64,000 nucleotides of DNA, taken from NCBI RefSeq assembly GCF_012184415.1, contig NZ_VTOX01000010.1:167650-231649 (forward strand), in the 5' to 3' direction. The DNA comes from Ramlibacter lithotrophicus (lineage in GTDB: Bacteria > Pseudomonadota > Gammaproteobacteria > Burkholderiales > Burkholderiaceae_C). The stretch's first letter is position 1; every line of letters begins with the position of its first letter. Shown here piece by piece: positions 57,993 through 64,000 of the stretch. The notes beneath the pieces were generated by a model, which saw only the letters and a program-made list of their open reading frames with translations, did not search any database and was not told where the DNA came from. The translations under genes and the position numbers were made by a program.

Positions 57993-59459
57993 TTAGAGGT
58001 GGTGCGGCTGCGTCATGCCCCGTACCGCCTCCGCCAAGCGCCTAACACCTGTGTCGATACCGTCCGGCTCGAGTAGTGCGTAGCCGAGGACCAGGCCTGT
58101 TGAGCGACGATGCCTATCGGGAACCGTTGCTGGCAAAAAGAACTGGGTGACCGGGTAGACCACAACCTTCTTGCTGCGGGCCAGCGCGACGAGCTCCGCT
58201 TCCCGCTCACCCGAGACCGCCGGAAGCCACGCGACGCAGTGAAGCCCGGTCGCCGAACCCTCGACGATGGTTTGGCCGGGGAGATGCTTGTCCAGGGCCG
58301 CAAGCAACGCGGTGCGACGCGCCTGCTGAAGCCGGCGAATCCGGCGCACATGGCGGTCGTAACTGCCATCCTCCAAAAGGGATGCCAGGACCCGCTGGGG
58401 ACTTGACGGTGCATGGCGGTCAGTGAGCTGCTTGGCCGCGACGAACGCATCGACCAAATCTGGGGGCAGGACCATGTACCCGAGCCTCAACTGGGGCGAC
58501 AGGGTCTTGGAAAAAGTGCCCACGTAAATGACGCAGGCGCGGTCATCCAGCGACTGCAGGGCGGCCTCAGGCCTCACCCCGTAGCGATACTCGCTGTCAT
58601 AGTCGTCCTCAATGACCCATGCACCTCGGTCGCCCGCCCATTGCAAGAGAGCCTGGCGACGCGCCATGGTCAGGAAGGAGCCCAACGGAAATTGATGAGT
58701 CGGGGTCACATAGGCGAGCTTTGCCTTGCGTACACGATTCAGTTCGTCCGTGCACAGCCCCTGGTGGTCTACGGGAACGCCCCGCAGCCTGGCGCCGGTC
58801 GCTTCGAAGACGTGATGGGCCATCCGATAGCCCGGGTTCTCGACGACGACAGTGTCGCCAGGGTCCAGGAGCACGCGTGCAGACAGGTCGAGCGCCTGCT
58901 GAGACCCGTTGACGACCAGCAGCTGGTCGACGTCGCATGCAAGTCCGCGGGCTCGGGCGAGGTACGCCTTGAGCGCCAGCCGCAGCGCGTGGTCTCCACG
59001 AGGGTCAAGGTAGGCAAGCCGAGCTGGCCTTTCCCCTTCCACCCTCCTAAGGGCCTTCATCCAAGTTTGCGTGGGAAAGTCTCGCCCAGCCAAGGGACCG
59101 TAGACGAAGTCGATGAGCCCTGGTTCTAGCGGCCGGGGGTAGCCGGGCACGAGCGTTACAGCGCGGGCCCCATACGCCGACAGACGTGTGGTGCGGTCGA
59201 GACCCGGGAGCGCTGCAGCACGCGGGCCCAGCACTCTCATAGCCCCGACTGCCACTCGACTTGCACCGCCAGGCTGCGTCTCGATGAGCCCTTCAGATGC
59301 GAGCTGGTCGTAGACCACGGACACAGTGGAGCGTGAGAGCCCCCGCTCTGCAGCGCAAGCTCTCGTGGACGGGAGCGCCGTGCCGGCAGCGTAGGTTCCG
59401 TCAAGAACCCGTGCTTTTATCTCCTCGTAGAGTGCTCGCCCTGGGCCAGCCTTAGTCAC
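57993..59459 (-). CDS. MocR/PdxR-family regulator (GntR wHTH fused to aminotransferase domain)
   Basis: A 488-residue MocR-type protein. The N-terminal GntR winged helix is RALYEEIKARVLDGTYAAGT...GLSRSTVSVVYDQLASEG, and the C-terminal aminotransferase-fold domain has VNGSQQALDLSARVLLDPGD, WVIEDDYDSEYRYG and the PLP-lysine segment YVGTFSKTLSPQLRLGYM. Such proteins sense PLP or amino-acid/PLP adducts. I prefer the GTG at 59457-59459 (AAGGG upstream), although an ATG at 59511-59513 extends the frame into the operator. It is divergent from a PaiB-like/ABM/LysE operon, the probable target. Codon use looks less GC-extreme than to the left. Confidence 0.88.
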   Translation of the reverse strand: MTKAGPGRALYEEIKARVLDGTYAAGTALPSTRACAAERGLSRSTVSVVYDQLASEGLIETQPGGASRVAVGAMRVLGPRAAALPGLDRTTRLSAYGARAVTLVPGYPRPLEPGLIDFVYGPLAGRDFPTQTWMKALRRVEGERPARLAYLDPRGDHALRLALKAYLARARGLACDVDQLLVVNGSQQALDLSARVLLDPGDTVVVENPGYRMAHHVFEATGARLRGVPVDHQGLCTDELNRVRKAKLAYVTPTHQFPLGSFLTMARRQALLQWAGDRGAWVIEDDYDSEYRYGVRPEAALQSLDDRACVIYVGTFSKTLSPQLRLGYMVLPPDLVDAFVAAKQLTDRHAPSSPQRVLASLLEDGSYDRHVRRIRRLQQARRTALLAALDKHLPGQTIVEGSATGLHCVAWLPAVSGEREAELVALARSKKVVVYPVTQFFLPATVPDRHRRSTGLVLGYALLEPDGIDTGVRRLAEAVRGMTQPHHL

Positions 59460-59478
59460 CAGCAACCCTTTCCAATGC

Positions 59479-59512
59479 AAACTGGTCCAGTGAAATACCT
59501 CAAAACTGGCCA
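59479..59512. promoter_or_regulatory. Candidate MocR operator (direct repeats) in the divergent promoter region
   Basis: AAACTGGTCCA (59479-59489) and AAACTGGCCA (59503-59512) are direct repeats 24 bp apart; the first also forms the palindrome ACTGGTCCAGT (59481-59491). MocR regulators are known to bind direct repeats. On the minus strand TTGAGG and TGCATT, 18 bp apart, overlap these sites as a possible MocR promoter. Confidence 0.5.
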
Positions 59513-59565
59513 TTTTCATCATGCCACAACCGGGCGACAGTTCGGGTACGCGTTTGGAGACAACC

Positions 59566-60192
59566 ATGTACCTGCCCGAGCACTTTGCTGAGACCCGCCC
59601 CGAAGAACTGCACCGCATCCTTGCGGACCACCCCCTGGGTACGCTGGTGACCCATACCGCCAGCGGCCTGGATGCAAATCACATCCCATTCGAATTCGAC
59701 GTCGGTCGTGGCCCACACGGCGTCCTGCAGGCACACATTGCGCGAGCCAACACTCTCTGGCAGCAAGCCCAGGACCAGGCCGAGGTCCTCGTCATCTTCC
59801 GCGGCCCGCACGGGTACATCTCCCCGAGCTGGTACCCGAGCAAGCACGAGACACACCGCCATGTTCCCACCTGGAACTATGAGGTCGTGCACGCCCATGG
59901 CCGTCTGCGCTTCATCGACGACGAAAAGTTCGTACGCGGCGTGGTCGCTCGGCTGACGCGCCGTCACGAGGCAGGGGAGCCGCGCCCCTGGAAAATGGGA
60001 GATGCTCCGACCGACTACCTGGACCAGATGCTGAAGATGATTGTGGGACTTGAAGTGGAAGTGACACGCTGGGAAGGAAAGCGCAAGCTTGGACAAAACC
60101 GCGAGATGCGTGACCTGGACGGCGCGATTCACGCCCTGAAAGAACGGGGCTCCACCGAGCTGGCAGCAGCGATGAACCAGGCAAAGAACTGA
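59566..60192 (+). CDS. FMN-binding negative transcriptional regulator-like protein (PaiB family)
   Basis: A 208-residue PaiB/FMN-binding split-barrel protein. It starts MYLPEHFAETRPEELHRILA, continues HPLGTLVTHTASGLDANHIP and has the hallmark VIFRGPHGYISPSWYPSKHE then VPTWNYEVVHAHGRL. PaiB was described as a repressor of degradative genes in Bacillus, but many homologues may be flavin or heme enzymes. The start at 59566 is favoured by GGAGACAACC; the frame is open earlier. Its stop overlaps the next gene's ATG (TGATG). Confidence 0.88.
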   Translation: MYLPEHFAETRPEELHRILADHPLGTLVTHTASGLDANHIPFEFDVGRGPHGVLQAHIARANTLWQQAQDQAEVLVIFRGPHGYISPSWYPSKHETHRHVPTWNYEVVHAHGRLRFIDDEKFVRGVVARLTRRHEAGEPRPWKMGDAPTDYLDQMLKMIVGLEVEVTRWEGKRKLGQNREMRDLDGAIHALKERGSTELAAAMNQAKN

Positions 60193-60557
60193 TGATTCGC
60201 TCGACTGGCTCGAACCTGTACACGTCGACGTTCACCTTCGCGAAACGCCAGTACGACGACGAGTTCCACGCGCTGGACGCGGCCATTGCAGAGGCTGCGA
60301 AAGCTATTCCCGGGTACTTGGGGGAAGAGGCCTGGGAGAACCCGTCAACTGGGCTCATCTCGAATGTCTACTACTGGGACTCCATGGAAGCCTTGGAAGC
60401 TCTCATGAAGCATCCGGTCCACCAGCAGGCCAAGGCGCGGCAGGCCGAGTGGCTGGCCGGGTATCACATCGTCATCGCACAGGTGGTCGGCTCTTACGGC
60501 GACGGCGGCATCCCGCACCCGTTGCGGTCGCTCCCTGCCATTCGCCCAACCTTCTAA
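60192..60557 (+). CDS. Antibiotic biosynthesis monooxygenase-like (dimeric alpha/beta barrel) protein
   Basis: A 121-residue protein with the ferredoxin-like dimeric barrel pattern: a beta strand NLYTSTFTFAKRQYDDEFHA, a helix DAAIAEAAKAIPGYLGEEAW, a strand NVYYWDSMEALEALMKHP and a final HQQAKARQAEWLAGYHIVIA. This resembles ABM-domain proteins, often oxygenases or stress proteins. It overlaps the PaiB-like stop by one base, so the two are coupled, and lies 10 bp before the LysE-type exporter. The substrate is unknown. Confidence 0.82.
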   Translation: MIRSTGSNLYTSTFTFAKRQYDDEFHALDAAIAEAAKAIPGYLGEEAWENPSTGLISNVYYWDSMEALEALMKHPVHQQAKARQAEWLAGYHIVIAQVVGSYGDGGIPHPLRSLPAIRPTF

Positions 60558-60567
60558 CTCGTTCTCT

Positions 60568-61188
60568 GTGCTGTTCCTGACTTTCCTCTTCGCCGCCGTC
60601 GTATTGGCTGTCACGCCGGGCCCCGGCATCGCCTATGTGGTCGCCCGTACGGTCGCTGGCGGGCCCAGAGAAGGGCTGGCGTCCTGCTTTGGAACAGGCC
60701 TGGGCGGGATGCTTCACGTCCTCGCGGCCGCGCTCGGCCTCTCGGTCCTGGTCGCAGAATCTGCTCTGGCTTTCAGCTTGCTTAAGTACGTTGGAGCCGC
60801 CTACCTTGTGTACCTCGGAATTCGTCTGCTGCTGCGGAAGGACCCTGACGGCCCGACGACGCCTGCGGTGTCGCCTAGTGGAGCGCGTAGAGCCTTCTTG
60901 GACGGCATCCTGGTCGAAGTGCTGAACGTGAAGACTGCGCTCTTCTTCCTTGCCTTCCTTCCGCAGTTCGTAGCACCCGCCGAGCCTTTGATTCCGCAGC
61001 TGGTGTTGCTCGGTAGCGTCTGCGTTGCCCTGAACACGCTGGTCGACGTGGTTGCGGTGTTTGCGGCACAGCGCCTGCTGAAATCCAGCACCGCGCGGGC
61101 TACCCGTGCTCGCCTCCTGACGCGTGTTTCCGGTGTCACGATGATTTCGTTGGGCGCGGTTCTGGCGCTCGCGCGGCGCAACGCATAG
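60568..61188 (+). CDS. LysE/RhtB-family amino-acid exporter
   Basis: A 206-residue inner-membrane exporter with about six helices. The family start is LFAAVVLAVTPGPGIAYVVA (the TPGP motif) with GTGLGGMLHVLAAALGLSVL after it; LNVKTALFFLAFLPQFV is also typical. It begins with a GTG and no clear Shine-Dalgarno sequence, perhaps translated by coupling 10 bp after the ABM-like gene. A MocR regulator upstream suggests that the exporter responds to an amino acid/PLP signal. Confidence 0.88.
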   Translation: MLFLTFLFAAVVLAVTPGPGIAYVVARTVAGGPREGLASCFGTGLGGMLHVLAAALGLSVLVAESALAFSLLKYVGAAYLVYLGIRLLLRKDPDGPTTPAVSPSGARRAFLDGILVEVLNVKTALFFLAFLPQFVAPAEPLIPQLVLLGSVCVALNTLVDVVAVFAAQRLLKSSTARATRARLLTRVSGVTMISLGAVLALARRNA

Positions 61189-61193
61189 CGCTA

Positions 61194-61209
61194 GGCGCCA
61201 ACCGGCGCC
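61194..61209. terminator. Possible hairpin between convergent lysE-like and sugE genes
   Basis: A perfect GGCGCC stem around an AACC loop lies just after the exporter stop. No T-tract follows on either strand, so intrinsic termination is uncertain. Confidence 0.3.
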
Positions 61210-61230
61210 GCGGTCGAACTGCCCACTGAT

Positions 61231-61545
61231 TCAGGCCGTGAGTTTCAAGCCAACGATGCCGGCAAGGATGAGGGCGGCGCAAGCCAGCCTCGCCGCAGTG
61301 GCAGGCTCTCCAAAGAGAACAATCCCAAGAAGCACCGTGCCGACTGCACCGATGCCGGTCCATACGGCGTAGGCGGTTCCGACAGGAAGAGTGCGAATCG
61401 CCCATCCAAGGAGGCCGATGCTGACTGCCATGGCACCGACCGTGCCTACCGTGGGCCACAGGCGCGTGAACCCCTGCGTGTACTTCAGACCAACGGCCCA
61501 GCCGACTTCGAATAGACCGGCGATGACGAGCAGAAACCAGGGCAT
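61231..61545 (-). CDS. sugE: SugE/Gdx-type small multidrug resistance (guanidinium) exporter
   Basis: A 104-residue SMR protein with four transmembrane helices. The first has the essential Glu in [20 protein letters not shown] (Glu13); [20 protein letters not shown] and [17 protein letters not shown] are the central helices. SugE/Gdx proteins exchange guanidinium for protons as antiparallel dimers. The guanidine-II riboswitch directly before it (61570-61617) makes a guanidinium exporter the firm reading. AAGGAG precedes the ATG. Confidence 0.95.
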   Translation of the reverse strand: MPWFLLVIAGLFEVGWAVGLKYTQGFTRLWPTVGTVGAMAVSIGLLGWAIRTLPVGTAYAVWTGIGAVGTVLLGIVLFGEPATAARLACAALILAGIVGLKLTA

Positions 61546-61569
61546 GACGAACTCCTTGCGCGTGTGCGC

Positions 61570-61617
61570 TTCGGGTCGTCCCGTGGATGATATGAGCTGA
61601 CGGGGTCGTCCCCGTTG
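61570..61617 (-). ncRNA. Guanidine-II (mini-ykkC) riboswitch
   Basis: Read on the minus strand, two short hairpins with identical ACGA loops stand in tandem: ACGGGGACGACCCCGT (61615-61600) and CGGGACGACCCG (61583-61572), joined by 16 nt. ACGR tetraloops in paired stems are the defining feature of the guanidine-II class. AAGGAG and the sugE ATG follow about 15 nt after the second hairpin, so guanidine binding would expose the ribosome-binding site. A TAATCT -10-like box (plus-strand 61632-61637) sits at the right distance for transcription to begin just before the first hairpin. Confidence 0.93.
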
Positions 61618-61693
61618 CTTGTGAGATGTGTAGATTAGGTCGATGCCGTTTAGCCCGCCGAGAGCCTCAGAGTACCCGGCCCTGCGGTGGGTG

Positions 61694-61706
61694 GTTGCTA
61701 GGCAAC
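61694..61706. promoter_or_regulatory. GTTGC-TAG-GCAAC inverted repeat
   Basis: A perfect 5-bp-arm inverted repeat in the divergent space between the sugE leader and the gene at 61774. It might be a regulator site; no promoter hexamers fit it well. Confidence 0.25.
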
Positions 61707-61773
61707 ATCTCTCTGCGACGTCGCGTCTTGAAACGACTCATCAGTACACTGACTCGAAAACAGGAGGGTACCG

Positions 61774-62802
61774 ATGCTTTCGGAACGCGTTCTTGATGAA
61801 TTGGTGCGACGCAGCGCTTTATCGGAGGAGCTGTGCAAGGCGCTGTGGCCAGACCTCTTGGTGGAATCTAAGCTGCAGCTGCTCGCGGCGCTCCAAGCGG
61901 ACCTTTCCCCGTCCACACCCGACTGGCTCGTCGACCTGGCCCTCGAAGACAAGTCGCCGGTGGTCCAGTACTTCGCCCTGCGTCACGCCTACCTGCGGAC
62001 CAAGCGCACCGACATCGCGGAAAGCGTCAGGTCGTTCTTCGTGGTCTCGGACGAAGACGTGGCGCGGCACGCCAGAGCTCACGCCGTCGAACACCCCCTG
62101 GTCCGGGCCGCGGTCGCAGACTTCTCGTCCATTGGCTCCAAGGAGTACCTACGGCGCTTCTCGCAGCTGGAGCGGCTCGTGGCGGTACGCAACGAGGGCA
62201 TGTTCAGCCTTGGCTCGCTGGTGGAGTTCCTTGAGGAGGCAGTCGACAAGATGGACGACCGCGAACTGGCTGCAGTGGCGCACGAGTACTTCCTCCGTCC
62301 CGACGCGAAACGCGAGCTGCAGCGTGGGCGCCTCGACTACGCCGACGGCGAGTCGGCCTACTACGCCGGCGACGGCATGAAGAAGGGTTGGCAGGTGGTG
62401 CGCAAGGCTGGCCCTGTGCTGGCAAATGTCCTAGTCTCCAACCTGCCAACTTCGCTCGGCCTGGCCACCATCGAGGCCAAGGAGCTGGCGACGATGCCAG
62501 AACGTGTGCTGGAGCTGCTGGTGCACGACAGCTTGGAACGCAAGGAGGTCGCGGACCTGCATCGCATGATGCGCGACGAGCCGAGCCACGTCCCACCCAA
62601 GGTCATAGAGGCACTGGAGCGGGCGTCGGACTTCGGCCGCTACGACCCTGAAGAAATCCAGCGGGAACGCCGCCTGGCGTCGCCCCTGTCGGAGCGCGTC
62701 ACGCTCGAAGTCGTGTTGGAGCTGCAGAAGCAGGTCGCTGCGCTGTCCGCGCAGCTGCAGGAGATGCGCGACAACCCGCCCAAGCGGGGCTTCTTTGGCT
62801 GA
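61774..62802 (+). CDS. Hypothetical protein with HEAT-like helical N-terminus and C-terminal coiled coil
   Basis: A 342-residue protein that I do not recognise. The N-terminal 150 residues are helical pairs resembling degenerate HEAT repeats (LLAALQADLSPSTPDWLVDL; ALEDKSPVVQYFALRHAYL). A YADGESAYYAGDGMKKGWQV segment follows in the middle. The C-terminus has a short coiled coil, VTLEVVLELQKQVAALSAQL, and ends PPKRGFFG. No signal peptide or membrane segment is seen. AGGAGGG precedes the ATG. A GGGCCC hairpin follows the stop. Confidence 0.7.
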   Translation: MLSERVLDELVRRSALSEELCKALWPDLLVESKLQLLAALQADLSPSTPDWLVDLALEDKSPVVQYFALRHAYLRTKRTDIAESVRSFFVVSDEDVARHARAHAVEHPLVRAAVADFSSIGSKEYLRRFSQLERLVAVRNEGMFSLGSLVEFLEEAVDKMDDRELAAVAHEYFLRPDAKRELQRGRLDYADGESAYYAGDGMKKGWQVVRKAGPVLANVLVSNLPTSLGLATIEAKELATMPERVLELLVHDSLERKEVADLHRMMRDEPSHVPPKVIEALERASDFGRYDPEEIQRERRLASPLSERVTLEVVLELQKQVAALSAQLQEMRDNPPKRGFFG

Positions 62803-62804
62803 GC

Positions 62805-62827
62805 AAAAAAAGGGCCCTCCTGGGCCC
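62805..62827 (-). terminator. Intrinsic terminator (minus-strand direction)
   Basis: On the minus strand GGGCCC-AGGA-GGGCCC is followed by seven T residues (plus-strand 62805-62811), a good rho-independent terminator for the 62.9-63.9 kb minus-strand genes. In the plus direction the hairpin follows the 61774 gene but lacks a U-tract. Confidence 0.7.
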
Positions 62828-62896
62828 CTTCCCTCACGCGCGCCGCTTCGCTATCGGCGCGCTCATCACCGCTGAACAAGTAGCGGCGCGAGGGAG

Positions 62897-63076
62897 TCAG
62901 GTCGGGTCCGGCGCGTTCTCGTTGTCCGTGTCGCTTGCCTCAGGCGTGGTGAGTTCCGGCGGCGTGAGGGTCAGCGCGTTTTCATGCGCGGCTTCGCCGG
63001 CCACCTCCCTGAGCGACGGTTCCCGCGTGCCAGTGGCAACGGCGGCGATGGACAGCAGGCGACGGAGGGCAGACAT
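62897..63076 (-). CDS. Possible 59-residue hypothetical protein
   Basis: A short frame starting MSALRRLLSIAAVATGTREP and ending with an acidic, Thr/Pro-rich tail (ASDTDNENAPDPT). The codons are GC3-rich as in real genes, but no Shine-Dalgarno sequence is visible. It lies 43 bp after the 63120-63914 gene and just before the terminator at 62805-62827, which fits a two-gene transcript. The N-terminus is weakly hydrophobic. Confidence 0.35.
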   Translation of the reverse strand: MSALRRLLSIAAVATGTREPSLREVAGEAAHENALTLTPPELTTPEASDTDNENAPDPT

Positions 63077-63119
63077 CGGCGTTTCGTGTTGAGTGTGAAG
63101 GCCTGTGTAGCGAGGGGTC

Positions 63120-63914
63120 TTATCTCTGGCCGAGTTTTTTCTGGGTGCGCGAGCGCATGTCCACCGCGTGCTGGAACTTCAGCCCCAACACGCTTTGGCT
63201 GGCCAGCCACTGTTTGTCCTGCTCGGTCGTCCGAAACATGTAGAGGCGACGAAGCGTGAGCATCTGCAGCACGCGCATTGCGATGAAGTCGTCTTTGATG
63301 TCGGCAAGCAGGCCTTTCAGGTCCGTCCTGGGCAGGTCGCGCGGCGAGTCGAGCTGAACGCCAGCGGCGATGAGCTTGGCGGCCGGCGTTCCCACTTTCT
63401 TCGCCGCGGAATCAATGTCCTCCTGCAGTTCGTCAGAGCTGATGGAGGTGATGGCCTTGGCAATGAACGCAAACGACGAAATCTGCATGATTTGGGCCAG
63501 CAGCTTCTCTGCCAGCTTTTTCCGCTTCTCGTCGCTGTCCTCCTTGTTCATCGTGCGAAGCATCTCGACCAATTCAGTCTGCGCCTCATCTTTGTCCGCA
63601 AGGAACTGCGCGAAGTAGGCGCGGACCAGGCGCAAGGGAGCTTTGAGCAGCATCTGGAGGAGCTCCACCCGCTTTGCTCGACTAACAGTCGCGATTTGAT
63701 TTTTCAGAATCTGACCGAGAATTTCCACCGTCTTTAGCAGCGCGACCATCTGCGGGAAAAAGGCCTCGTGTGCATCCTCCTGCTTGCAGTCCACCAGCCC
63801 GTCGGAACCGTCATCGAGCTCGTCGCGCTTCTGATTGACATGTGCGCGAACGTCCTCCGGCTTTTCACCCTTGTGTTGAAGATCGTCGAGAACTGACCCA
63901 GCGCGATCGTTCAA
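63120..63914 (-). CDS. Hypothetical helical protein, 5' end uncertain
   Basis: A 264-residue frame of unknown function, mostly helical and charged (LLKTVEILGQILKNQIATVS; DSDEKRKKLAEKLLAQIMQI). It has no signal peptide. The only upstream start is a TTG at 63912-63914 that lies inside the GGGTCA-N7-ACGATC direct repeats. The first 25 or so residues may therefore come from inserted DNA, and the true start may be later, for example at the Met of QMVALLKTVEIL (about residue 56). It could be a gene whose front was replaced by an insertion. Confidence 0.6.
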   Translation of the reverse strand: MNDRAGSVLDDLQHKGEKPEDVRAHVNQKRDELDDGSDGLVDCKQEDAHEAFFPQMVALLKTVEILGQILKNQIATVSRAKRVELLQMLLKAPLRLVRAYFAQFLADKDEAQTELVEMLRTMNKEDSDEKRKKLAEKLLAQIMQISSFAFIAKAITSISSDELQEDIDSAAKKVGTPAAKLIAAGVQLDSPRDLPRTDLKGLLADIKDDFIAMRVLQMLTLRRLYMFRTTEQDKQWLASQSVLGLKFQHAVDMRSRTQKKLGQR

Positions 63915-63923
63915 TTTTGACCC
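63881..63923. repeat. Two direct repeats GGGTCA-N7-ACGATC, possible insertion-sequence terminus
   Basis: On the minus strand GGGTCAAAATTGAACGATC (63923-63905) and GGGTCAGTTCTCGACGATC (63899-63881) are repeats 24 bp apart. Several IS21-family elements carry multiple transposase-binding repeats near their ends with similar GGGTCA words; this is from memory. No transposase is inside the window. The remaining 77 bp to the window end hold no gene I can recognise. Confidence 0.35.
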
Positions 63924-64000
63924 GCCCTCAAGGCTACCTGATGGTGGCCTCGCCTGTGGATATCTCCTGATCCTGGGTTGTCGTCTTCCCTCCTTTCTTC

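Noticed and set aside
57910..57996. 28-codon frame after the Bug gene (MAQKSKKSLRDKDLQDYPLV...)
   Set aside because: Protein-like composition but no ribosome-binding site, no known similarity and overlap with the end of the MocR gene.
1..64000. CRISPR array, prophage, tRNA or rRNA genes
   Set aside because: No regularly spaced repeats, no phage structural or integrase genes, and no tRNA or rRNA signatures were seen.

Overview
The window looks like chromosomal DNA from a high-GC beta-proteobacterium, most likely Burkholderiales and probably Comamonadaceae (Ramlibacter/Variovorax-like). The grounds are strongly GC-biased third codon positions, five separate Bug/TctC-type periplasmic binding proteins with no TctAB membrane partners in view, LysR regulators beside catabolic operons, and long ATGA-coupled operons. 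No rRNA, tRNA or CRISPR array was seen. This is family-level inference; no database search was possible.

Layout. 0-4 kb: a truncated LysR gene divergent from a Bug protein, an N-formylglutamate-amidohydrolase-like enzyme, an NTF2-like protein and an unknown protein with a nuclease-like E-x-K motif. 3.9-8.0 kb (minus): a translationally coupled four-gene 2-oxoacid:acceptor oxidoreductase operon whose last gene is a GltD-like FAD/NAD(P) subunit carrying its own 2x[4Fe-4S] ferredoxin domain. 8.2-11.2 kb: small housekeeping or unknown genes and an enoyl-CoA hydratase. 11.2-21.6 kb (minus): a ten-gene cluster headed by a GntR regulator, with a complete NMT1/SsuA-type ABC importer, a second paralogous binding protein and five hydrolases or oxidoreductases. 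It is divergent from a polysaccharide-deacetylase/amidohydrolase/cupin operon (21.8-24.0 kb). 24.0-31.1 kb (minus): a five-gene acyl-CoA catabolic operon (two acyl-CoA dehydrogenases, one with an Mcd-like N-terminal extension, an ADP-forming acyl-CoA ligase, an SDR and a class III CoA transferase). 31.3-34.3 kb: a Bug gene divergent from two tandem LysR genes.

34.3-46.7 kb holds a seven-gene minus-strand operon (HyuB, HyuA, aldehyde dehydrogenase, ThDP decarboxylase/synthase, RraA-type aldolase, Bug, aminotransferase), a divergent DUF1445 hydro-lyase plus Bug pair, and a HpaI-type aldolase. It reads as one inferred import-and-degradation route for a cyclic amide or amino-acid-like compound. 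46.8-53.2 kb: an orphan hybrid histidine kinase (HK-REC-Hpt), an ECF sigma/anti-sigma/periplasmic-sensor operon, a 2OG-Fe dioxygenase and an Rnk-like protein. 53.3-55.4 kb: a secreted GH12-like lipoprotein with two carbohydrate-binding-type modules. 56.1-57.9 kb: an Asp/Glu-racemase-family enzyme plus Bug operon behind a good sigma-70 promoter. 58-61.5 kb: a MocR regulator divergent from a PaiB-like/ABM/LysE operon, then sugE under a guanidine-II riboswitch. 61.7-64 kb: genes of unknown function, ending near what may be an insertion-sequence terminus.

The most informative non-coding signals are: (i) the guanidine-II riboswitch at 61.6 kb; (ii) a ~36-bp promoter/operator element present both in front of the first tandem LysR gene and in front of the acyl-CoA operon; (iii) an 18-bp element shared by the hyuB operon and the HpaI aldolase gene; (iv) a palindromic GntR operator abutting a sigma-70-like promoter; and (v) direct repeats between the MocR and PaiB-like genes.
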